Made by a program: the position numbers and the translations under genes
The notes under the pieces: generated by a model
Told to the model about the DNA's origin: nothing
The model's database searches: none
Seen by the model: only the letters and a program-made list of their open reading frames with translations
Part shown: piece after piece, positions 1-7,143 of the stretch
Layout: each line of letters begins with the position of its first letter
Numbering within the stretch: position 1 is the first letter of the stretch
Assembly (NCBI GenBank): GCA_021802555.1
Contig: JAJZRU010000017.1
Coordinates: 1 to 55,610 of the forward strand
DNA from: Pseudomonadota bacterium
Lineage (GTDB): Bacteria; Pseudomonadota; Gammaproteobacteria; Burkholderiales; Thiobacillaceae
Direction: 5' to 3'
DNA: 55,610 bases

Positions 1-120
1 AAGGTCAAAGTCACCATGAGAAAATCCTACGGCTTCCGAACCTTCCGCGTCACAGAACTCGCCTTGTATCATGCACTTGGCAAACTTCCCGAGCCACAAC
101 TCGCCCACAGATTTTACTGA
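1..120 (+). mobile_element. 3' end of an ISL3-type transposase gene (cut by window edge)
   Basis: The frame is open from the first base and ends with TGA at 118-120. It gives the last 39 residues of a protein with KSYGFRTFR, then LYHALGKLPEP and a terminal HRFY. This pattern is what I know from the C-termini of IS204/IS1001/IS1096/IS1165 (ISL3) transposases. The N-terminal part and catalytic residues lie outside the window, so it cannot be told whether the element is intact. A 30-bp segment just after the stop recurs at 2813 and may include the end of the element. Confidence 0.7.
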
Positions 121-127
121 CGAGGCT

Positions 128-157
128 CATTTATGAATGATCTCTATTGCTGGCTCA
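128..157 (+). repeat. Short direct repeat, copy 1, possible IS end
   Basis: The core TATGAATGATCTC followed by TTGCTGGC and AAC is shared, with only a few mismatches over about 30 bp, with bases 2813-2842. This copy lies just after the ISL3-type transposase stop, where the right end of such an element would be expected. Either it is the terminal sequence of the element and the second copy is a solo relic, or both come from a local duplication. I see no other copy in the window. Confidence 0.55.
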
Positions 158-164
158 ACGTGAT

Positions 165-1133
165 TTAGTCGACCAAAAGCACTTTTCCGGGACGATGCGT
201 TTCACGCGCGGCGCGGATCGCTTCTCGAACCTCGGATAAAGCAAAGCTGCCGGTCACGGGCAGCAGATCCGGATGTTCCGAAAGCATGCCCCAGAGTTCC
301 CGCTGCGCAAGGGTCAATTGCTCCGACGTTGTTTTATTTAACCAGCCGTCTACGCCGAACCCCTGCCATATCATGTTCTTGTACAGGATGCGCGATGCCT
401 TGAGGGAGATTTCAGCGTCATCGAGCACTCCGTAGGAAATCAGCCGGCCTCCCGGCTCCAGTGCGTCGATCAACGCCAAGGTATTTGGGCCTCCGACGGG
501 GTCGAGTATCGCGTGGAAACGTCCCTTGTCGACGATGCCTTGCAACGCTTCGTCGACGCTCTTTCCACTGGCAATGGTCAGCTCCGTATCACCCTCCAGC
601 ACGGCGTAACCCGCACCGTCGCGCACCAGCAAGGTTGCGCTCAATCCTTTGCGTTGAGCGAGCTTCGCTAGGAGGCGCGCGACGACCGAGCGCCCGGCGG
701 TCATCAGAACTCGGGAGGATGCCGGGAGATCGCATTCGCTGAGCAAGCCCCATGCGGTCAGCGGGTTGAGCGCGAACTGGCAGGCGATCGCGTCGGGTAT
801 TCCCGGCGGCACGGGGTAGATGCGCGACGTCGGGGCGACGGCAAACTCCGCCCATGCGCCGGGGGCACGGAACGCAACGCGCATTCCCGGTTCGAGGCCG
901 GTCACGTCCGGACCGCAAGCAAGGATCGTCCCCGCTCCCTCGAGCCCGGCGGTTTGCGGAAACGCCGGCGTGATCCGGTAACGGCCTTCGATGAACAGAA
1001 AATCGGCGGGCTGGATGGGCCGTGCCGCGACCCGGACGAGAACCTGGCCGCGGCCGGGGACGGGGGACAGTATGTCACGCACGGCGAGCACCGCTTCGGC
1101 ATTTCCTGGCTGTTCGAAGATGACTGCTTGCAT
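165..1133 (-). CDS. Zinc-free MDR (quinone oxidoreductase / enoyl reductase-like) protein
   Basis: A 322-residue medium-chain dehydrogenase/reductase. The N-terminal GroES-like domain (about 1-120) has the PQTAGLEGAG signature, and a Rossmann domain follows (about 125-270) with TAGRSVVARLL in place of a textbook GxGxxG, as in trans-2-enoyl-CoA reductase-like members. No zinc-binding GHE motif or structural cysteine cluster is present, so an NADPH-dependent quinone or enone reductase is the likely type; the substrate is unknown. The start chosen is the ATG at 1133, seven codons inside a longer frame opening with TTG, because AAGGAGTGAG sits just before it. It is the last gene of the leftward oxidoreductase cluster and follows the GlcG-like gene by 17 bp. 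Confidence 0.8.
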   Translation of the reverse strand: MQAVIFEQPGNAEAVLAVRDILSPVPGRGQVLVRVAARPIQPADFLFIEGRYRITPAFPQTAGLEGAGTILACGPDVTGLEPGMRVAFRAPGAWAEFAVAPTSRIYPVPPGIPDAIACQFALNPLTAWGLLSECDLPASSRVLMTAGRSVVARLLAKLAQRKGLSATLLVRDGAGYAVLEGDTELTIASGKSVDEALQGIVDKGRFHAILDPVGGPNTLALIDALEPGGRLISYGVLDDAEISLKASRILYKNMIWQGFGVDGWLNKTTSEQLTLAQRELWGMLSEHPDLLPVTGSFALSEVREAIRAARETHRPGKVLLVD

Positions 1134-1150
1134 TGATACCTCACTCCTTT

Positions 1151-1570
1151 TCAACCATTGATAATCCGGGCGCCCGCCACCGCCACCTGTCCGTCCTGGG
1201 TGGACTGCGCTCCGGATGCGCCGATGGCGCCGATGAGCTTGCCATCGCGGAGCAGCGGAATGCCACCCTCCAACGGACAGAGGCCCTCGGTCGCCAGCAG
1301 CCGCAGACCCAGGCCGCCTTCCGCCACCGCGTCCTCGAACACTTTCGAGGGGCGTTTGAAATTGACCGCCGTTTGGGCTTTGGCTTGAGCAACGGCGATG
1401 CTGCCGAACTGGGCGTGGTCCATCTTATGCAAGGCGACGAGATGCCCGGTGCTGTCCACCACGGCAATGACCATCGCCCACTGGTTGGCGGAGGCCTCGG
1501 CCTCCGCCGCCTCGATCGCCCGTTTCGCGTCCGCGAGCGAAATCGGCGGTCCGTACTCGACTATCTGCAT
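1151..1570 (-). CDS. GlcG/HbpS-family (DUF336) protein
   Basis: A 139-residue protein of the GlcG/HbpS/PduO-C fold. It has the usual order of ISLADAKRAIEAAEAEA near the N-terminus, VAVVDSTGHLVALHKMD at about 35-50, and GLRLLATEGLCPLEGGIPL followed by a Gly/Ala-rich IGAIGASG near the end. HbpS binds haem and other members sit in catabolic operons, but no general function is established. The ATG at 1570 is preferred over one ten codons upstream because GAGGAG lies seven bases before it. It sits between the Gfo/Idh/MocA gene and the MDR gene, so it is probably an accessory protein of the same pathway. Confidence 0.82.
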   Translation of the reverse strand: MQIVEYGPPISLADAKRAIEAAEAEASANQWAMVIAVVDSTGHLVALHKMDHAQFGSIAVAQAKAQTAVNFKRPSKVFEDAVAEGGLGLRLLATEGLCPLEGGIPLLRDGKLIGAIGASGAQSTQDGQVAVAGARIING

Positions 1571-1592
1571 GATGTGCTCCTCTATAGACAAC

Positions 1593-1610
1593 GTTTGCAT
1601 TCATTGGATG
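1593..1610 (+). repeat. 18-bp direct repeat, copy 1 (gene junction)
   Basis: GTTTGCATTCATTGGATG is identical to 3388-3405. In this copy, read on the minus strand, it covers the last codons (..AIQ, stop) of the Gfo/Idh/MocA gene and the leader of the GlcG-like gene. Partial similarity continues for about 20 bp on the coding side. Confidence 0.7.
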
Positions 1611-2728
1611 GCGGAAAGCGTAACGCGGCTCCCGCTCTCGGCGGCTTTCTCGATGGCCGCGATGACCCGATGCAGCGCGACCGCGTCCTCGAAGCTGGGC
1701 GCTGTGCGGGTGCCCTCGCGCAGGTCCCGCGCCATCCTGGCATAGAGGCGGGCGACGTTCCCCGGTTCCACGTCCTCCGGCCAGCCGGAACGGTAGGAAG
1801 CAGGAACCTCCAGCGGACGGAATGCCTGCTCGCCGCCCCGCGCGCCCTTGAGGGAGAGCCGCACCATCTGCGTGTGGCCGGAGGAACCCGAGACCCGGAT
1901 GTCGCCTTCCGTGCCGTTGATCTCCCAGAACAGGCCGTCCCCGTCACGCGCCGCGCCGCCGCGGTAATGGATGGAGAGGGGCGCGCCGCTGGCCAGGATG
2001 CCGCTGACCAGCACCTGGTCTGGCGCCGACACGGGCAATGTCTCCCCGGTATCCGCGACGCGAGCCGAGGTCCGTCGTGTGGCCAGCACCGCGGACACCT
2101 CCGCAACCTCGCCGAGCACGTCCCTGAGCGCCGCCAGTGTGTGGCCTACCGGAATCGTCAGCAGGGTGGCGCCATTGGAACGGTCCAGCAAATAGGCCCA
2201 AGTTTTCTTGTCGGGGATGCTGCCACCTCCCTGCAAAGCGCCGCCCCGCGCGACCAGCGTGGTCGACAGCACCTCGCCGACAAAGCCGTCGGCGATCAGA
2301 TGCCGCAAATGCTCGATCTCTGGAGCGACGCGCGCTTGGGTTCCGACCATGCCCAAGACCCCCTTGTCCCGGGCAAGCGCGGCCATTTCCTCGGCCTCGG
2401 CCAAGCCGTTACCAAGCGGCCACTCGCAATAGACGTGTTTGCCCGCGCCGATCGCCGCCTTCACGATCTCCAGGTGATGGGGCACCTTCACCGCGACAGT
2501 GACGATGTCGACCTCCGGCGACGCGACCAGTTCGGCGGCGTCGGCGAAGGCCCGCGGCAACCCGGTCTCAGCAGCTGCCTTCTCGGCACTGGCCAAGCTG
2601 GTGTTGGCGACACCGGCGATCTCGAACGTCTCGGATAGCGCACGCAGCGCAGGAATATGGGCCCGCGCCGCCCAGCTCCTGCCCGGCTGCAACCCGACGA
2701 TGCCGACCTTGAAACGTTGTCTTGTCAT
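1601..2728 (-). CDS. Gfo/Idh/MocA-family NAD(P)-dependent oxidoreductase
   Basis: A 375-residue protein. The N-terminal Rossmann domain begins FKVGIVGLQPGRSWAARAHIPAL, and the family motif EKP appears as the variant EWPLGNGLAEAEEM after KHVYC at about residue 95. A C-terminal alpha/beta domain has WEINGTEGDIRV and ends in a VALHRVIAAIEKAAESG helix. Relatives oxidise sugars, inositols and related polyols or act as reductases; the substrate is not deducible. The ATG at 2728 is chosen because GGAG lies upstream and the Rossmann fold begins five residues in. It is in the leftward cluster, and its stop is immediately followed by the GlcG-like leader. Confidence 0.85.
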   Translation of the reverse strand: MTRQRFKVGIVGLQPGRSWAARAHIPALRALSETFEIAGVANTSLASAEKAAAETGLPRAFADAAELVASPEVDIVTVAVKVPHHLEIVKAAIGAGKHVYCEWPLGNGLAEAEEMAALARDKGVLGMVGTQARVAPEIEHLRHLIADGFVGEVLSTTLVARGGALQGGGSIPDKKTWAYLLDRSNGATLLTIPVGHTLAALRDVLGEVAEVSAVLATRRTSARVADTGETLPVSAPDQVLVSGILASGAPLSIHYRGGAARDGDGLFWEINGTEGDIRVSGSSGHTQMVRLSLKGARGGEQAFRPLEVPASYRSGWPEDVEPGNVARLYARMARDLREGTRTAPSFEDAVALHRVIAAIEKAAESGSRVTLSAIQ

Positions 2729-2812
2729 GATGCTCGGCGCTCCTTCACGCGGCCCTGGCCTTGCCATTTAAGGATGCAATGGGCGATATCGATGGGCCCA
2801 ATGATTCCGACT

Positions 2813-2842
2813 TCATCTATGAATGATCTCCTTTGCTGGCCT
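2813..2842 (+). repeat. Short direct repeat, copy 2
   Basis: This near-copy of 128-157 is in the same orientation. It lies in the 138-bp gap between the Gfo/Idh/MocA and NIPSNAP genes. The rest of that gap shows no gene or clear terminator. Confidence 0.55.
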
Positions 2843-2866
2843 AACACAAAGCCGAGGGGCGCGAGG

Positions 2867-3295
2867 TCACGAGCGTTCCTCCCCCGCGACGGGTTCGGCG
2901 CCGCCTCCAGAATCAGTACCGCCATGAAATATCGCGAACGGATGAAAGGCCGGAGAATATTTGACGCCTTCAAGTACACGGCTGGTCACTCGTTGGACAG
3001 GCTCGCCTATTGCATCTGCCATTTTTCGCTTTATTTCTACCCACTCGGAATCGGCCAGAAATGCCTTCCATTGCCGCTCCATAGTCTCAACATTTGGCCA
3101 TTCAAGAATATAGATGAACTCGAAATTCGAAACCGATTCACTCTCCCAGAGCACGACGGGTCTGAAGTCATACCGTTGCATAATTCGAAGCGCATGCTTC
3201 TCAAAGCGTTCATGAAACTGAGAACGTTTTTCCGATGACACCTCATAGATGCGCAGTTGAAAGACGGGCGTATTCTCATTGTCTGATTGAACCAT
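2867..3295 (-). CDS. NIPSNAP-family protein
   Basis: A 142-residue protein with one NIPSNAP (dimeric alpha/beta barrel-like) domain. VFQLRIYEVSSEKRSQFHERF is the opening strand-helix, and FIYILEWPNVETMERQWKAFLADSEW is the characteristic second half. Such proteins often sit beside oxidoreductases and may be small-molecule binding or monooxygenase-like, but the biochemistry is unsettled. AAAGGAG lies nine bases before the ATG. The last 25 or so residues, rich in Gly and Glu, look non-conserved. It sits in the leftward oxidoreductase cluster. Confidence 0.8.
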   Translation of the reverse strand: MVQSDNENTPVFQLRIYEVSSEKRSQFHERFEKHALRIMQRYDFRPVVLWESESVSNFEFIYILEWPNVETMERQWKAFLADSEWVEIKRKMADAIGEPVQRVTSRVLEGVKYSPAFHPFAIFHGGTDSGGGAEPVAGEERS

Positions 3296-3387
3296 TCTGA
3301 AATCTCCTTTAAGCAGAACGACCGCCTGAGCGCTGGCTGCACTTTTGACGCCGAACTATGTGTATTACACGCCCCTCTGTACATAAT

Positions 3388-3405
3388 GTTTGCATTCATT
3401 GGATG
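3388..3405 (+). repeat. 18-bp direct repeat, copy 2, with a gene-end relic
   Basis: This is the exact copy of 1593-1610. Read on the minus strand, the bases before it encode GRVALFAVIQ and a stop, close to the SRVTLSAIQ end of the Gfo/Idh/MocA protein. The 167 bp between the NIPSNAP and MDR genes therefore seem to hold the last few codons of a lost paralogue. Nothing else is recognisable in the gap. Confidence 0.5.
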
Positions 3406-3462
3406 ACAGCAAATAGCGCGACGCGCCCCTGAAATGACGGGTTGGACAGCACCGTGCAGCAA

Positions 3463-4464
3463 TCAGAAGCGTATGCACACCTTGCCCACATGCGTTCCCT
3501 TTTCCAGATACCTGAACGCCTCCGGCGCTGCCTCGAAGGGAAACACGCGATCGACCACGGGCTTGAGCCTGTGCAGGGCGATCGCTTCATTCATTTGCTC
3601 AAACATCGAGCGGCTTCCGACATATATGCCCTGCAAGTGGAGTTGCTTCACCAGCATCGGGAACAGGGAAATTTCTGCGTCGGTGCCGGACAAAACCCCT
3701 ATCAAACTGATATGACCGTTGACCCGCGCGGCATTGAGAGAGCGCGGCAGCGTGGCCGGGCCGCCGACCTCGACGATATGATCCACGCCCTTGCCGCCGG
3801 TGAGCCTGAGCACCTCTTGATCCCAGTCGGGGGTGCGCCGGTAATTGATGATCTCGTCGGCACCCAGGCGACGTGCCCGTTCCAGCTTTTCATCGCTGCT
3901 CGATGTGATGATGACGCGCGCGCCGGCCAAGTGGGCAAACTGCAAGGCGAACAGGGAGACCCCGCCCGTGCCCTGCACCAGCACCGTCTCGCCGGGTTTG
4001 GGCGCGCTTCGCGCCATCAGGGCATTCCATGCCGTGACGGCGGCGCAGGGCAGGGTGGCCGCTTCTTCGTCGGTCAGGTGCTCCGGCACATGCACCACGC
4101 TGTCTTGCGACAAAACCACCCGCTCCGCCAGCATTCCATCCACATGTCCGCCCAAGGCCGAAGGACTTTCGGATGACGTGCCGGACAGCCAGTTCTGATC
4201 GAAGATGCCTGCGACGCGGTCACCCGGCTTCGCTCGCGTTACATTTTCCCCGACGGCCACTACGGTTCCGACACCGTCGGACAAGGGGATAAGCGGGAGG
4301 TGCATGTGGGGGTAGAGGCCGTTTAATACCAATATGTCGCGGTAATTCAGCGCCGCCGCGCGCATCTGGATCAGCACCTCCCCGGGTCCCGGGATCGGAT
4401 TCTCGCGCTCGGCGAGGGTCAAGGCATCCAGTCCGGTTGTGTTTCGCAGTTCGTATACTCGCAT
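3463..4464 (-). CDS. Zinc-free MDR alcohol dehydrogenase / quinone oxidoreductase-like protein
   Basis: A 333-residue MDR protein. The GroES-like domain has IPLSDGVGTVVAVGENVT at about 60-77, and the catalytic-domain Rossmann motif is VLVQGTGGVSLFALQFAHLAGARVI at about 158-182. ADEIINYRRTPDW and IVEVGGPATL follow, typical of the zinc-free NADPH:quinone reductase branch. No zinc ligands are present. The ATG follows a purine-rich GGAGAA. The first 20 residues (MRVYELRNTTGLDALTLAER) are closely mirrored by a 33-codon relic upstream of the quinone reductase gene, showing that this gene type was once duplicated here. Confidence 0.85.
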   Translation of the reverse strand: MRVYELRNTTGLDALTLAERENPIPGPGEVLIQMRAAALNYRDILVLNGLYPHMHLPLIPLSDGVGTVVAVGENVTRAKPGDRVAGIFDQNWLSGTSSESPSALGGHVDGMLAERVVLSQDSVVHVPEHLTDEEAATLPCAAVTAWNALMARSAPKPGETVLVQGTGGVSLFALQFAHLAGARVIITSSSDEKLERARRLGADEIINYRRTPDWDQEVLRLTGGKGVDHIVEVGGPATLPRSLNAARVNGHISLIGVLSGTDAEISLFPMLVKQLHLQGIYVGSRSMFEQMNEAIALHRLKPVVDRVFPFEAAPEAFRYLEKGTHVGKVCIRF

Positions 4465-4473
4465 GATGTTCTC

Positions 4474-5310
4474 CTATTGGTGGCGATCTGCCCGTTGATG
4501 CTGTGCCCCGATAGGGCGCTCCGACGGTTCGCCGGGTTGCAGCAGGTGGATGCGCGTGCCGCCCTCCCCGGTACCGAGGCCAGGCTTGAGCACCTGCCGG
4601 GTGTCGTAATGGCCCGCGTTCTGCCGGCGGTAGGGGATCGGCGCCTCATCGAACAGGCCGCGCAACCTCGCCCGCCAGCTTTCGGCGATCTCTTGCCAGC
4701 GATCGTCCGGGAGATGATTGGCCTGGAACACGGTGTGGGGCGGCAGCACTGCCATGCCTGGGTAAAACAGGATGCCGTGCTGGATCGGGAACAGCACATC
4801 ATCCAGACGCCCGTTCACGCCGCGCGTGGAGTAATGCGGCGCGCGCCCACCCATGGTGACCGAAAGCAGTGCGCGCCGGCCTGCCAGCTTGCCCTCGCCG
4901 TAGCGGTCGCCCCAGCGCTCGCCTTCATGCTGGCCGACGCCGTAGGCGAAGCCGTACGCGTACACCCGGTCCACCCAGCCCTTCAGGATCGCTGGCATGG
5001 AGAACCACCACAATGGGAACTGTAGGATCACCGCGTCCGACCAGAGCAGCTTTTCCTGCTCCGCCGTCACATCCGGCGTCTGCGTCCCCGCGGCGAAGGC
5101 GTGACCGGACTCGCGAGCGTAGCTCAGGCGTCCGGGATCGGCCCGGTCGAGGAAGTCGGCGCCGTCGGCCTGCGCCTTCCATCCCATGGCGTAGAGGTCG
5201 GACACCTCCACCGTGTGGCCGAGGCCGGTCAGGGTTTCGACGGCGAGATCCTTGAGCGCGCCGTTCAGCGAGCGCGGTTCGGGGTGGGCATAGACGATGA
5301 ACACGTTCAT
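4474..5310 (-). CDS. NAD(P)H dehydrogenase (quinone), flavodoxin-like fold
   Basis: A 278-residue protein of the Flavodoxin_2 family (MdaB / NQO1 / KefF type). It opens MNVFIVYAHPEPRSLNGAL, the FMN/FAD phosphate-binding segment. FPLWWFSMPAILKGWVDRV at about 97-115 is the diagnostic isoalloxazine-side motif. Two-electron reduction of quinones with NAD(P)H is the expected activity. The start codon overlaps the stop of the MDR relic upstream (ATGTCATGA), so translation is probably coupled to it. The C-terminal 25 residues are rich in Arg, His and Gln and look unconserved. It is the first intact gene of the leftward cluster. Confidence 0.85.
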   Translation of the reverse strand: MNVFIVYAHPEPRSLNGALKDLAVETLTGLGHTVEVSDLYAMGWKAQADGADFLDRADPGRLSYARESGHAFAAGTQTPDVTAEQEKLLWSDAVILQFPLWWFSMPAILKGWVDRVYAYGFAYGVGQHEGERWGDRYGEGKLAGRRALLSVTMGGRAPHYSTRGVNGRLDDVLFPIQHGILFYPGMAVLPPHTVFQANHLPDDRWQEIAESWRARLRGLFDEAPIPYRRQNAGHYDTRQVLKPGLGTGEGGTRIHLLQPGEPSERPIGAQHQRADRHQ

Positions 5311-5408
5311 GACATCAGCCCCTTCCCGGGCCCAGGCACCGGATCCTTGCGCTCGGTACGGGCGAAGGTTTCAAGCCCTGTTTTGTCTTGCAATTCGTAT
5401 GCTCGCAT
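5307..5408 (-). pseudogene. N-terminal relic of an MDR dehydrogenase gene
   Basis: A 33-codon frame (MRAYELQDKTGLETFARTER, then KDPVPGPGKGLMS and stop) matches the first 30 residues of the MDR gene at 3463-4464, including the PGPG turn before the GroES domain. The rest of the gene is missing, and the frame ends inside the start of the quinone reductase gene. It is the first translated segment behind the ArsR-controlled promoter, so it now acts as a leader peptide coupled by a four-base overlap. It is best explained by an internal deletion that joined two genes. Confidence 0.7.
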
Positions 5409-5421
5409 GATGATGTTGTCC

Positions 5422-5436
5422 TATCGTTGCACGATA
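5422..5436. promoter_or_regulatory. Minor palindrome, likely ArsR-type half operator
   Basis: TATCGTTGCACGATA is a 6-3-6 inverted repeat sharing the TATCGT word with the larger palindrome next to it. It lies between the leftward cluster and the divergent ArsR-type gene, so it is a plausible second binding site for that regulator. Confidence 0.5.
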
Positions 5437-5467
5437 TTGTTCTATCGTTCGTAAACGATAGAACAAT
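5436..5467. promoter_or_regulatory. Major 14-bp inverted repeat, likely operator of the adjacent ArsR-type regulator
   Basis: The arms ATTGTTCTATCGTT (5436-5449) and AACGATAGAACAAT (5454-5467) are perfectly complementary around a 4-bp centre. The site is in the divergent promoter region, 36 bp before the regulator start and 28 bp before the relic start. ArsR-family dimers bind such imperfect or perfect palindromes, so control of both transcription units is expected. Confidence 0.75.
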
Positions 5468-5502
5468 TAAACGCTAACACAAGCTCGTGCGACAATGCAA
5501 CC

Positions 5503-5811
5503 ATGCGAGAGTTAAATCATCCACCCAGGAAAAGCCTGACGTTGACTGGGGTCTTGTACGCGTTGAGCGACCCGGTGCGGCTGGCCATCGTCAAGCATCT
5601 GGCCGAGGACGGCGGCAAGGCGTGCGGAACGTTTTGCCTGCCCGTGGCCAAGTCCACCGCCTCGCATCACTTCAGGGTGCTGCGGGAAGCGGGCGTAATT
5701 CAGATGCGGCCCGAAGGAACGCAGTACATCAATTCATTGCGGCGGGAGGACTTGGATGCCCGTTTTCCCGGCCTGATCGAGTCGGTCTTGCGGGCAACAG
5801 GACCGATTTGA
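5503..5811 (+). CDS. ArsR-type winged-helix transcriptional regulator
   Basis: A 102-residue protein. The winged helix-turn-helix runs from about 15 to 90: LYALSDPVRLAIVKHLAEDG is the first helix pair and KSTASHHFRVLREAGVIQ the recognition helix, followed by the wing with GTQYINSLRREDL. The metal-binding ELCVCDL motif of ArsR/SmtB sensors is replaced by CGTFCLPVAKST, so the two cysteines could sense thiol-reactive compounds or metals, but this is uncertain. It is divergent from the oxidoreductase cluster and next to two palindromes, so local control is likely. Confidence 0.88.
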   Translation: MRELNHPPRKSLTLTGVLYALSDPVRLAIVKHLAEDGGKACGTFCLPVAKSTASHHFRVLREAGVIQMRPEGTQYINSLRREDLDARFPGLIESVLRATGPI

Positions 5812-5824
5812 ATCGGCCGGCAGT

Positions 5825-5960
5825 TCAGTTTGAGGTAGCGGTCGCCGGAGTGGGAAGATCGCGGAAGAAGCGTTTGACCATGTTCAGCAAGGGGGGCCAA
5901 GGTCGGAGTGAAGCGCATGTGGATGCACGGGTGTTTTTCCAATTCCCCTGGCGCTGGCCG
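5825..5960 (-). pseudogene. Frameshifted relic of an IS630-type transposase
   Basis: On the minus strand one frame gives EKHPCIHMRFTPTLAP and the next frame, after a run of six C, gives LLNMVKRFFRDLP. Together these reproduce the IS630 signature of HxHFTPT followed by a WLN-VE-FF segment near the catalytic glutamate. The piece is short, frameshifted and lacks both ends. It fills most of the 190 bp between the ArsR-type gene and the epimerase gene. Confidence 0.65.
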
Positions 5961-6001
5961 CAATTTCTTTGCCAAAACAAGAAATGGCGACGGGCAATAG
6001 G

Positions 6002-6934
6002 CTATCCGGCACCCGATCGGCAGGCATCAGCGGTACGCCGGATGCCTTCCACGTAGCTGGTGGGTTCAAAGGTGAATGCGCGCTCGAACTTGCTTGAATC
6101 GAAGCGGTAGGCAGACTCGTTCTGATATAACATTTCGTAGGTTTCGCGAATATCCGAGTTGAACCAGCCGGCCATCTTGATCAGGCGCCTTCCAAGGATG
6201 TGGTGTCTGGCTGCGACACCCAAGGCCTGAGCCGCCATCTGGATGTATTCCTTGCCACAGAGGGGCTGCGCAGCTGTCGGTACGTGCCAAGTTTGATTCC
6301 AGGCGGCGTCTGTCTCGGCAAGCACAGCCAGGCTTTCCGCAGCATCGGGCGTAAAGGTAAACGAGTGCGGTACGGCATCATTCACCAGCCAGGATGCGGC
6401 GGCACCTTTGGCCAGCTTGTCGATCACGAGGATATTGAGGATGCTCGTCTTCACTCGTGGCCCGTAGAAGTCTGCCGAGCGAGCGATCAGCGCCTGGAGC
6501 TTGCCCGCCTTGATTTCATCGAGCAGCGTGGTCGCTATCCGCGCGCGAATTTCCCCTTTCCTGCTGCAGGGATTGAACGGCGTGTCCTCGGTCATCGGGC
6601 CGTCGGCCTTCCCATAGGGATAGACGTTATCGAAAAATACCAGCTTGGCCTGGGTGCGCTTGCACGCTTCGATAGCGTTATGCATGACGCGCGGCCAGAG
6701 ATCGGCCCACACTTGGGCATCGTATTTCAGGCCCACCAGCAAGTAAACCACCTTCGAGCCGACCACAGCACCGATGGTCTGATCCAACTGCGAGAGATCT
6801 GCGGCGACCGCCTCTGCCGCGCCATCAGCCCCTTTCGGGCTACGGCCAACCAATCGCACGGCTTTCTGTTGTTTGACCAACACCCGGACCAATTCAGTGC
6901 CAATGGCGCCGCCTGCCCCTAATATGGTATGCAC
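6002..6934 (-). CDS. NAD-dependent epimerase/dehydratase-like (extended or atypical SDR) protein
   Basis: A 310-residue protein. The N-terminal Rossmann motif is ILGAGGAIGTELVRVL, and the middle part has LVFFDNVYPYGKADGPMTEDTPFNPCSRKGEIRA at about 108-140, where NVYPYG matches the position of the active-site Tyr region in extended SDRs. The canonical YxxxK is not clearly kept. The C-terminal domain carries a YEMLYQNESAYRFDSSKFE segment common to nucleoside-sugar epimerase-like proteins. The substrate is unknown. It stands alone on the minus strand, with a 209-bp gap upstream in which I see no gene. Confidence 0.78.
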   Translation of the reverse strand: MHTILGAGGAIGTELVRVLVKQQKAVRLVGRSPKGADGAAEAVAADLSQLDQTIGAVVGSKVVYLLVGLKYDAQVWADLWPRVMHNAIEACKRTQAKLVFFDNVYPYGKADGPMTEDTPFNPCSRKGEIRARIATTLLDEIKAGKLQALIARSADFYGPRVKTSILNILVIDKLAKGAAASWLVNDAVPHSFTFTPDAAESLAVLAETDAAWNQTWHVPTAAQPLCGKEYIQMAAQALGVAARHHILGRRLIKMAGWFNSDIRETYEMLYQNESAYRFDSSKFERAFTFEPTSYVEGIRRTADACRSGAG

Positions 6935-7143
6935 CTAGCCTCCTCAGCCGCGACGGGCCGATCATAATCATACGTGTCAGCCTATTTGTGGACGACGGCT
7001 GTTGTCCATAGACTCGGGAGCCGGCTCTGTCGCTGGCGTAGGTAAACGGACGTTGGAGCGATATTGCCTATGCCTCGATGCCAATGCAATTCTTTGAGTG
7101 GGGAATAAAAGGCCTTCTCCCTTTGGATAATCTTTGGGCGTCG

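Noticed and set aside
1133-2638. A 501-codon plus-strand frame opposite the GlcG-like and Gfo/Idh/MocA genes
   Set aside because: It has no recognisable domain, while the minus-strand genes have ribosome sites and family motifs.
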